This document shows positions 1-5,742 of a stretch of 5,742 nt of DNA, piece by piece. The translations under genes and the position numbers were made by a program. The DNA is from Rhodobiaceae bacterium (GTDB lineage: Bacteria; Pseudomonadota; Alphaproteobacteria; RS24), in NCBI GenBank assembly GCA_002683515.1, contig NYTN01000068.1:1-5742 (forward strand), in the 5' to 3' direction. Numbering within the stretch: the stretch's first letter is position 1; every line of letters starts with the position of its first letter. The notes under the pieces were generated by a model that worked only from the letters and a program-made list of their open reading frames with translations, was not told where the DNA came from and did not search any database.

Positions 1-1091
1 CGCCGGAGCGCCGCATTGGTCAGAGTGCCCACGATTTTGTTCAAGCGTTTAGCGCCCCGGAAGTCCTTCTGACCCGCGCAGAAAAAATATCCGGCACTCC
101 GCAATTACCATCGCGCTGGTTAAGCCGCCTTAAAGCCTTACATGCAGGTTTATATGAGGATATATGCCCATGGCCTGACGCAGAGCGATTATCAACACTT
201 TGGACGACACTGGACACGCCGCCTCCACCTAAGGCAGAAAAAAGACCAGAGCCTAAGCCGCCTGCTGACGTCCGACCTGACCGCTTGTCTGTTACCCAAA
301 TTGCAACTCTCCAAATTGACCCTTATGCAATTTATGCGAAACATATATTGAAGCTCAAACCGCTTGATCCGCTAGAGGCAGATGTGACGGCGGCAATACG
401 CGGTAGTTTTATTCATAAGGTGCTTGAGAAATTTACGCTTAAATATCCTGATGACCTGCCGGATAATGTAGCCTCAGCTGTACGTGAAACAGCTTTGGAA
501 TTAGCCGACGAAACTGCTGAAGGACAGGCTGTGTTGCTTTATTGGTGGCCAAGGTTTTCGGCGGTTGCAGATTGGATTGCGGATTTCGAAATAGAACGCC
601 GACCAAAGATAACCGGCATATTTACTGAAATTACCGGCAGTATGACAGTCGATATTGCAAACAAGCCTTTCACGCTCACGGCTAAAGCTGACAGGATTGA
701 GCTTACCGATTCGGGGCATGTGAATATTCTGGATTATAAAACCGGCGAGCCGCCCAGCAAAACTGACATTGAAAAAATGCGTGCGCCGCAAATGCCACTT
801 GAAGCCGCTATTGCCATTGCGGGTGGCTTTGAGGGGATATCTAAAAATGCCCGTATTAAAGAGCTGGCACATATTCAGGTGCATGGCGGATACCCGGCTG
901 GGAAAATCAGAATTGAAGAAAACCCCGACCAACTAGCTGAAACCGCCTTGTCTGGTGTGAAGAAATTGCTTGAATATTATGCCGATGAAAACACCGCTTA
1001 TATTCCCGAGCTGCACCCAGATCGAGTGAATTTTAGGGATTACGCTCATCTGGCGCGGGTACAAGAATGGATGAGCGAGGAAGATAGCTGA
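1..1091 (+). CDS. addB: AddB, C-terminal part of the double-strand break repair helicase-nuclease subunit (5' truncated by window)
   Basis: This is the second subunit of the AddAB helicase-nuclease, which resects double-strand DNA ends in the cytoplasm so that RecA can load. The reading frame is open from base 3, giving 362 visible residues; alphaproteobacterial AddB is usually about 1000 residues, so roughly the last third is present. Visible residues 1-40 (starting PERRIGQSAHDF, ending PSRWL) match the end of the helicase-like part. A proline-rich linker follows at about 71-93, then the PD-(D/E)XK nuclease domain. Its motif residues are His138 (GSFIHKVLEKF), Glu209, Asp230 (KADRIE), Asp244 and Lys246 (LDYKTGE) and Gln263 (QMPLEAAI), so the nuclease looks active. 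Only one cysteine is visible (residue 55), so the iron-sulfur cysteines of the Bacillus enzyme are absent. The TTG at base 285 is an internal Leu codon, not a start. The stop is TGA at 1089-1091, one base before addA. The identification is firm. Confidence 0.95.
   Translation, partial: PERRIGQSAHDFVQAFSAPEVLLTRAEKISGTPQLPSRWLSRLKALHAGLYEDICPWPDAERLSTLWTTLDTPPPPKAEKRPEPKPPADVRPDRLSVTQIATLQIDPYAIYAKHILKLKPLDPLEADVTAAIRGSFIHKVLEKFTLKYPDDLPDNVASAVRETALELADETAEGQAVLLYWWPRFSAVADWIADFEIERRPKITGIFTEITGSMTVDIANKPFTLTAKADRIELTDSGHVNILDYKTGEPPSKTDIEKMRAPQMPLEAAIAIAGGFEGISKNARIKELAHIQVHGGYPAGKIRIEENPDQLAETALSGVKKLLEYYADENTAYIPELHPDRVNFRDYAHLARVQEWMSEEDS
216..284 (+). other. Proline-rich interdomain linker of AddB
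   Basis: Visible residues about 72-94 of AddB are dominated by Pro, Lys, Glu and Arg (for example TPPPPKAEKRPEPKPP). The segment separates the helicase-like part from the nuclease domain that opens with LSVTQIATLQIDPYAIYA. Such a tether is usual at this place in alphaproteobacterial AddB, and its sequence is poorly conserved. Confidence 0.7.
1077..1081 (+). promoter_or_regulatory. Probable ribosome binding site of addA inside the addB 3' end
   Basis: GAGGA lies in the last codons of addB, 11 bases before the addA ATG. The spacing is rather long, so direct initiation may be only moderate. Reinitiation by ribosomes that stop at the addB TGA, one base before the ATG, would add to it. The site supports the choice of start, since no in-frame ATG lies close upstream. 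Confidence 0.5.
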
Positions 1092-1092
1092 G

Positions 1093-4000
1093 ATGGAAAG
1101 CACGCATCAGCAAGCTGTCCTAGAGGCGACCAGTGCCGAAAATTCTGCATGGGTGTCTGCACATGCGGGTTCGGGCAAAACCTATGTGTTGATTACCCGT
1201 CTGGTAACGCTCATGTTGTCCGGCACACGGCCTGAAAAACTTCTCTGCCTGACATATACGCGCACAGCAGCAGCAGAAATGAAGCAACGCCTCAATGATT
1301 TGCTCGGCGAATGGGCGGTCTTGCCGGATGCCGAGTTGAAATCCGAAATGAAACGGCGCACCGGTCTTACGCCGACACAAAAGCAAATTAACGATGTACG
1401 ACAACTTTTTGCCCGCGCTATGGACACGCCTGGCGGTTTGAAGATTCAGACTATTCACGCTTTTTGCGAGGCTTTGCTAAATCGCTTCCCACTTGAGGCA
1501 GGTATATCTCCGGGTTTCAAGGTGATGGATGAAAGGGCTTTTCAGGCACTTGCGGCGGAAACACAGGCAAAAATTTTGCAACAGACAGAGTCAGATGCGC
1601 TCAGGGAGGCGTTACAAAGACTGACGCGGCGCATGAATGAAACTGGTTTTAACACCTTATGCAAAGCCATCACCGAGAATCGCCGGGAGTTAGCCTTACA
1701 AAGCGTGGATGCGCGGCGGGATGGGCTTATGGAAATGCTGGGTGTTACGAAACAGGTTCCGCTTAAAAATTTCGGTTCAGCATTTATCTCGTCTATTGCT
1801 CGTGAAACGCTGGCAGATGCCGCAAATTGCCTTAAAAAATCCGGCACGAATGATCAGAAACTTGCAGTCATGATTGAGGCATTACTGTTTGCGCTGAACA
1901 AATTCAATGATTTTGAAATGCTTTATCCGACGCTAGAAGATTTCTTCATGACGGATAAAGGCCCGCGTACGAAATTTGCCACCAAAGCTGTAGCCGAAGA
2001 ATTCCCGACAGAAACCGGATATTTGTTAGAGCTTCAGAATATTTATATCCGTTTGCGGGAAGACTTTCTCGCTCAGCTTAATCTTCAAATTTCACTGGAT
2101 ATTTATTCGCTGGCAGATGCGTTACTTGCAGAGATTGATCTCAAGAAAACCCAGCAGGGCTATCTTGATTATGATGATTTGATTTTTCATGCCGATAAGC
2201 TCCTCAGCAATCGACGCGATACCGGATGGGTATTGTATAAGCTGGATGGCGGCATTGATCATATTTTGGTCGATGAGGCACAGGATACAAGCCCACGGCA
2301 ATGGTCGGTAATCTCAGCTATTGCAGAAGAATTTTTTGCCGGAGAAGGCGCGTCTTCACGCCAGCGCACCTTATTTGCCGTTGGCGATGAGAAACAATCA
2401 ATATTCAGTTTTCAGGGTGCTGACCCTGATAAATTTGACAGCATGCGGAGCTATTACGCAGAAAAAGCCAAAAATGCGCAGGCTGATTTCAAAAAGGTAG
2501 AACTCACCGCTTCTTGGAGATCGACTCATGAGGTTCTGGGCCTTGTCGATAGAGTTTGTGAAAATCAAAAAGTACAGCCTCAATTAACGAAGCAAGGTAG
2601 CGAAGTTTCTCATACAAGCATGCGAAAGAGCCAGAATGAGACTGGTGGCCTCGTTACATTATGGCCTGTCGAAAAAGGTGAAGCGCGGGTGATGGCAGAT
2701 TTATTTGACCCCAGGGGCGCATCAAAAAATACATCGGATAGTACATCAGACATAACTGGCGGTGTTGTAATGACGCCACAACAAAAAGTAGCGCGCAAAA
2801 TTGCCCATCAGATTGCTGACTGGCGGGATGATCCTGAAAGCAATATTACACCGGGAGATATTTTGATTCTGGTGCAAAATCGCGGCCCGTTTGTGCAGGA
2901 TATGATTCGTGCCCTAAAGAGTCAGCATCCCCCGATTGATGTTGCCGGCGCTGACCGGATGACGTTGACCGACCAATTAGCGGTTAAAGACCTTATCTGT
3001 GCAGGGCAAATAGTTCTGATGCCGCAAGATGATTTAATGCTCGCTACATTTTTGCGCTCACCATTGGGAGGGATGAGTGAGCAGGACCTTATGAAGCTCT
3101 GTTTAGGTTCGAGCCTCAGTTCAGATCAGGGTCGCGGACAATCATTGCTTGCCTGTTTGCGTCAAATTAGTAAGGACGCGGCATCTGGGGAAGACAAGGA
3201 CTATCTCATGCGTATCTCTGCGGCATTGGAGATGATTGACACTTTAATGACCCATGCTGCCAAGCTTCCCCCTTATGAATTCTATGCATATTTATTGGAT
3301 GCGCTTTCAGGGCGGGACAAATTACGCGCCCGATTGGGGGTGGAGGTCGATGATCCAGTAGAAGAGTTCCTAAATCAGGCGCTGGAATATGAGCGACAAA
3401 ACATGCCCAGTCTGCAAGGTTTTCTTCACAGAATTCAATATGATGATCTGCAAATCAAACGTGACATGGAGCAGGGGGGCGCAGCCGTTCGTATTATGAC
3501 AGTGCATGGCGCCAAAGGTCTAGAAGCGCCGGTGGTGTTTCTGCCCGATACATGCCGCTCGCCAATCAAATCTGCAAACCTTCAATCGCCAATTAGTTGT
3601 TCTGCTGGGGGTAACATTATTTGGCAACCTTCAAAAAAGCTTGCCAGCAAGGCGGGCAAAGAAACCGGCGAACAAGAACGTGCCCTTGAAAGTGCAGAAC
3701 ATAAGCGGCTCTTATATGTAGCGCTCACCCGCGCAAGAGATCGTCTCTATGTCACCGGATTTCTTCCTGCCAACAGGAAGTTACCGGAATCATGCTGGTA
3801 CAGTTTAATTGAAGAGGGAATACAGTGTGATGGGAATGCCTTGCCGGATGATGCCGGTTGGCAAATTGGTGATGCCTCAGCTGTCGGCGGTAGAATTGCA
3901 TTAGATGAGGGTGAGGAAGAATATGATGCTGAGCATTCAGAAACATCAAAGGCTCAAAATATATCAGCAACTAATGCCCCACTTCCTTTATGGGTTCATC

Positions 4001-4635
4001 AACCCGCCAAAAGAGAATCCATTTCAAACATGCCGCTTGGCCCCTCCGATTACTTCCAGCAAAGGTGCCTCCCTAACGACCTGTTACCTAAGAGATCCGG
4101 TGAGACGTCAACACAAGATATAACTGCACGCCAACGCGGGACAGTTATTCATCTTTTACTAGAAGGGTTGGCGGGACTCGAAACCGCGCATTACGAGATA
4201 ACTGCTCGGGAATTTTTGACGCATTACCCCGATCTGGAAGCAGAACATGATCAAATAATTGCTGAGGTGATGAAACTCTTGGCAAAACCGGATTTACAAA
4301 TGCTCTTCGGACCGAAAAGCAGAGCTGAAGTTCCGATAGGTGGACGGGTGCTTATGCCCAGTGGCGATCATCAACTTTTTAGCGGACGCATTGACCGGTA
4401 TGTTGAAATGCCTGAGGCAATTTTAATAGCCGATTATAAAACGACACGACATTCACCTTCAGAAGACGTCCCCATTGACTTAGATATTGCCGTACAACTG
4501 GAAATCTATAGAAAACTTGTAAGCGCTGCTTACCCTGGGAAAGACGTGTACTGTGCTATTGTTTGGACGGCAGGCCCGCATTACCGACTCGTTACACCTG
4601 AAGAACTTGATGAAGCTTGGCAAAAATTAAAGTAA
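1093..4635 (+). CDS. addA: AddA, ATP-dependent helicase-nuclease subunit for double-strand break repair
   Basis: AddA is the motor and 3'-strand nuclease of the AddAB complex, which unwinds and degrades broken DNA ends before RecA-mediated recombination. The protein has 1180 residues, normal for the alphaproteobacterial family. Helicase motifs are complete and in order: Q motif near Gln6-Gln7; Walker A at 23-30 (AHAGSGKT, Lys29); Ia at 51-63 (LCLTYTRTAAAEM); IQTIHAFC at 118-125; Walker B at 391-400 (ILVDEAQDTS); III at 428-443 (AVGDEKQSIFSFQGA); IV at 473-478 (ASWRST); V at 801-815 (TVHGAKGLEAP); VI at 873-886 (YVALTRARDRL). The C-terminal PD-(D/E)XK nuclease has His1020 (GTVIHLLLE), Glu1079, Asp1101 (GRIDRY), Asp1114 and Lys1116 (ADYKT) and Gln1135. 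An acidic linker at about 937-957 joins the two halves. The ATG at 1093 is chosen because it is the first in-frame start after the addB stop and places the Q motif and Walker A at normal distances from the N-terminus. The Shine-Dalgarno sequence is GAGGA at 1077-1081, about 11 bases upstream, inside addB. TGAGATG at the junction suggests translational coupling. No frameshift or lost motif. Confidence 0.98.
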   Translation: MESTHQQAVLEATSAENSAWVSAHAGSGKTYVLITRLVTLMLSGTRPEKLLCLTYTRTAAAEMKQRLNDLLGEWAVLPDAELKSEMKRRTGLTPTQKQINDVRQLFARAMDTPGGLKIQTIHAFCEALLNRFPLEAGISPGFKVMDERAFQALAAETQAKILQQTESDALREALQRLTRRMNETGFNTLCKAITENRRELALQSVDARRDGLMEMLGVTKQVPLKNFGSAFISSIARETLADAANCLKKSGTNDQKLAVMIEALLFALNKFNDFEMLYPTLEDFFMTDKGPRTKFATKAVAEEFPTETGYLLELQNIYIRLREDFLAQLNLQISLDIYSLADALLAEIDLKKTQQGYLDYDDLIFHADKLLSNRRDTGWVLYKLDGGIDHILVDEAQDTSPRQWSVISAIAEEFFAGEGASSRQRTLFAVGDEKQSIFSFQGADPDKFDSMRSYYAEKAKNAQADFKKVELTASWRSTHEVLGLVDRVCENQKVQPQLTKQGSEVSHTSMRKSQNETGGLVTLWPVEKGEARVMADLFDPRGASKNTSDSTSDITGGVVMTPQQKVARKIAHQIADWRDDPESNITPGDILILVQNRGPFVQDMIRALKSQHPPIDVAGADRMTLTDQLAVKDLICAGQIVLMPQDDLMLATFLRSPLGGMSEQDLMKLCLGSSLSSDQGRGQSLLACLRQISKDAASGEDKDYLMRISAALEMIDTLMTHAAKLPPYEFYAYLLDALSGRDKLRARLGVEVDDPVEEFLNQALEYERQNMPSLQGFLHRIQYDDLQIKRDMEQGGAAVRIMTVHGAKGLEAPVVFLPDTCRSPIKSANLQSPISCSAGGNIIWQPSKKLASKAGKETGEQERALESAEHKRLLYVALTRARDRLYVTGFLPANRKLPESCWYSLIEEGIQCDGNALPDDAGWQIGDASAVGGRIALDEGEEEYDAEHSETSKAQNISATNAPLPLWVHQPAKRESISNMPLGPSDYFQQRCLPNDLLPKRSGETSTQDITARQRGTVIHLLLEGLAGLETAHYEITAREFLTHYPDLEAEHDQIIAEVMKLLAKPDLQMLFGPKSRAEVPIGGRVLMPSGDHQLFSGRIDRYVEMPEAILIADYKTTRHSPSEDVPIDLDIAVQLEIYRKLVSAAYPGKDVYCAIVWTAGPHYRLVTPEELDEAWQKLK

Positions 4636-4674
4636 AAATTACATGTACAAATCAGATAAAAGTATAGACGGGTT

Positions 4675-4703
4675 CTTGAAATCAAGGGCTCGAAGACTTA
4701 ATT
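4675..4703 (+). promoter_or_regulatory. Candidate trxA promoter, possibly heat-shock (RpoH) type
   Basis: CTTGAAA at 4675-4681 is followed by CTTAATT at 4697-4703. Read as a vegetative promoter, this is TTGAAA with a 16-base spacer and a weak TTAATT -10. Read as an alphaproteobacterial RpoH promoter (CTTG, 17-18 bases, CYTATNT), it is CTTG, 18 bases, CTTAATT, with one mismatch. Either reading puts the start site near 4710, leaving a leader of about 20 bases before the trxA ATG. A promoter here would let trxA be expressed apart from addBA. This is a prediction from motif matches alone. Confidence 0.3.
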
Positions 4704-4717
4704 CCATAGAACATAAA

Positions 4718-4723
4718 AAGGAG
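4718..4723 (+). promoter_or_regulatory. Strong ribosome binding site of trxA
   Basis: AAGGAG lies 7 bases before the ATG at 4731. It is the best Shine-Dalgarno match in the window. It fixes the trxA start and suggests high translation, as expected for an abundant thioredoxin. Confidence 0.85.
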
Positions 4724-4730
4724 ATCCCGC

Positions 4731-5057
4731 ATGTCAGATAATGCCATTATCAACGCCGGTGACAGTGATTTTGAAGAAACAGTATTAAATGCCGACACAC
4801 CCGTTTTGGTTGATTTTTGGGCCGAATGGTGCGGGCCTTGTAAACAAATTGCACCGGCTCTTGAAGAAATTGCGGCTGAGATGGGGAATATCAAAATTGT
4901 TAAAGTCAATATTGATGAAAACCCCAAGACCCCAACAAATTACGGTGTGCGTTCCATTCCGACAATGATGATTTTCCAAGATGGTCAAACAACAGCGACA
5001 AAAGTCGGTGCTGCTCCAAAGTCCGACTTGGTTAGCTGGATTGAGGAAACGGTCTAG
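4731..5057 (+). CDS. trxA: Thioredoxin (TrxA)
   Basis: Thioredoxin is a small cytoplasmic protein that reduces disulfides in targets such as ribonucleotide reductase, peroxiredoxins and methionine sulfoxide reductases, and is recharged by thioredoxin reductase with NADPH. The 108-residue product has the usual length. The active site is WCGPC at 33-37 (Cys34, Cys37), preceded by the buried acidic Asp28 in VLVDFW. The conserved cis-proline is Pro77 in SIPTMMIF, and the glycine of the last strand is Gly93 (KVGAAPKSDL). There is no signal peptide or membrane segment. The start is supported by AAGGAG 7 bases upstream. The gene follows addA by 95 bases with a possible promoter of its own. Its TAG stop overlaps the stop of convergent folC by four bases (CTAG). 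It is a canonical single-domain thioredoxin with no odd residues. Confidence 0.98.
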   Translation: MSDNAIINAGDSDFEETVLNADTPVLVDFWAEWCGPCKQIAPALEEIAAEMGNIKIVKVNIDENPKTPTNYGVRSIPTMMIFQDGQTTATKVGAAPKSDLVSWIEETV

Positions 5058-5742
5058 TTATCGTTTTCTGCCAGTACATAGCCTGACAGATACAGAGACC
5101 CGCAAATTAAAATATCTCCGTGGGCTGAGGTAATCGCAGTTTCAAGATTACTGAAGGCTTGCGCCTTTAGCCCAAATCCTTTCGCTTGATCTGCAAGATC
5201 ATTTGCAGTGTAGCTATTTGGCTGTTCGGGAATGGTAATGCAATGAAGTTCTACGCAGCTTTCACTGTATGATTTGAGCCAGTTTTCAGCATGCTTGGTT
5301 GCCATTAACCCACAAATAAGGGTTACAGCTTTGTCCGTGCTTGAAAAATATTCCGATATCCAGACGGCAAGCGCCTCGGCGGCTGCCTGATTATGCCCGC
5401 CATCAAGCCAGACTTCACCACATGCCATATCCACCAGCTTACCGGTGGTCAATTTTTGTAGTCGCGCTGGCCAGTCGGGTTCTTGAAGACCCTTACCAAT
5501 TACAAGTTCGGGTATACCGAGATGATATGCGGCCATCACAGCGGTTCCGGCATTAACAATTTGATGCGCCCCGACAAGCCCCGGCATTGGTAAGTCCATC
5601 AGTCCGTCCGGGTGCTGGACGACGAGTCTTCCATGTTCTGCATAAGCCAGCCAATCCTGCCCGTAACAACTAACGGGGAGGTTGCACTTAGTGGCGTGTT
5701 CCATGATAACCTCACGCGCTTCTTCATCTTGTTGTGAGATAA
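5054..5742 (-). CDS. folC: FolC, C-terminal part of folylpolyglutamate synthase / dihydrofolate synthase (5' truncated by window)
   Basis: FolC joins glutamate to dihydropteroate to make dihydrofolate and then extends the polyglutamate tail of folates, using ATP, in the cytoplasm. The frame is open to the right edge; 228 residues are visible from base 5740, about half of a normal protein of roughly 430. The ATG at 5704 is internal: the in-frame residues before it (ISQQDEEAREVI) continue the family pattern. Visible landmarks, counted from base 5740, are GAHQIVNAGTAV at about 57-68, the C-terminal domain motif LDGGHN at 112-117 (family DGAHN), LICGLMATKH at 141-150 in place of the usual G-x-x-x-DK segment, and the terminal ILICGSLYLSGYVL at about 210-223. 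The N-terminal ATP-binding P-loop domain lies outside the window. It is convergent with trxA and ends at TAG within the shared CTAG at 5054-5057. Whether it makes both products cannot be judged from this half. Confidence 0.95.
   Translation of the reverse strand, partial: ISQQDEEAREVIMEHATKCNLPVSCYGQDWLAYAEHGRLVVQHPDGLMDLPMPGLVGAHQIVNAGTAVMAAYHLGIPELVIGKGLQEPDWPARLQKLTTGKLVDMACGEVWLDGGHNQAAAEALAVWISEYFSSTDKAVTLICGLMATKHAENWLKSYSESCVELHCITIPEQPNSYTANDLADQAKGFGLKAQAFSNLETAITSAHGDILICGSLYLSGYVLAENDN

Larger units (their letters stand above)
4636..4730 (+). other. Intergenic region between addA and trxA
   Basis: This is the only non-coding gap in the window (95 bases). Its first part is AT-rich and holds an 8-base palindrome TACATGTA at 4640-4647. 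It then carries a short inverted repeat CTTGA-AA-TCAAG at 4675-4686 that overlaps the best -35-like element, and the trxA Shine-Dalgarno sequence. There is no GC-rich stem followed by a T run, so I see no intrinsic terminator for addA and readthrough into trxA is possible. I looked for the alphaproteobacterial LexA box (GTTC-N7-GTTC) and did not find it. Confidence 0.7.

Noticed and set aside
142..351. Small plus-strand open frame of 69 residues near the left edge
   Set aside because: It overlaps addB in another frame. The AddB frame is continuous here and matches the family, so this is not a gene.
501..932. 143-residue open frame on the minus strand inside addB
   Set aside because: It lies wholly opposite the well-supported AddB nuclease domain, resembles no family I know, and has the irregular composition of an antisense shadow.
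285..1091. TTG at 285 as the start of a separate nuclease-domain gene
   Set aside because: The frame is open and family-like all the way upstream to base 3, so TTG encodes an internal Leu of AddB and no split or truncated gene is needed.
3752..4123. Two 72-residue open frames, one per strand, within addA
   Set aside because: Both overlap the AddA linker and start of the nuclease domain in other frames and show no start signals or recognisable motifs.
4640..4647. Palindrome TACATGTA just after the addA stop
   Set aside because: Eight bases in AT-rich DNA are expected by chance, and the symmetry does not extend further.
5068..5089. Hairpin CTGCCAG...CTGACAG just after trxA as a terminator
   Set aside because: The stem has a central mismatch, is not GC-rich and is not followed by a T run on either strand. 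It lies inside folC codons.
5054..5704. ATG at 5704 as the start of folC
   Set aside because: The protein from this ATG would lack the ATP-binding N-terminal domain, and in-frame family-like sequence continues to the window edge, so the gene starts outside the window.

Overview
The window looks like ordinary chromosomal DNA from an alphaproteobacterium with moderate, roughly balanced GC (judged by eye, not computed). The strongest clue is the gene order addB-addA-trxA, a common neighbourhood in that class. The AddA and AddB proteins also have the alphaproteobacterial form of the family, for example the AddB linker leading into a DPYAIYA-type motif and the AddA 'AGADR' and 'DDLMLATFLRSPL' segments. 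I cannot name a genus.

Layout. (1) Bases 1-1091, plus strand: the 3' part of addB, open at the left edge and ending with the PD-(D/E)XK nuclease domain. (2) Bases 1093-4635, plus strand: complete addA, starting one base after the addB stop. It has all the UvrD/Rep-type (SF1A) helicase motifs and a C-terminal nuclease domain. (3) Bases 4636-4730: a 95-base gap, AT-rich in its first part, with a plausible trxA promoter and a clear Shine-Dalgarno sequence. (4) Bases 4731-5057, plus strand: complete trxA, a classical WCGPC thioredoxin. (5) Bases 5054-5742, minus strand: the C-terminal part of folC, open at the right edge and convergent with trxA. The two stop codons share one CTAG.

How the genes work together. 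AddA and AddB form the heterodimeric helicase-nuclease that resects double-strand breaks and prepares 3' single-stranded DNA for RecA, the counterpart of RecBCD. Their near-contiguous arrangement fits co-translation of the two subunits. Thioredoxin is a general disulfide reductase; its link to addAB is by neighbourhood only. FolC makes dihydrofolate and adds glutamates to folates. It is unrelated in pathway, and here it lies on the opposite strand.

No tRNA, rRNA, CRISPR array, insertion sequence, integrase or long repeat was seen. No frameshift or broken gene was found. The window is mostly housekeeping DNA and I found no convincing new system. The points worth a second look are the inverted folC with stop-codon overlap, a possible heat-shock-type promoter for trxA, the lack of iron-sulfur cysteines in AddB, and a variable Ser/Thr-rich insert in AddA.
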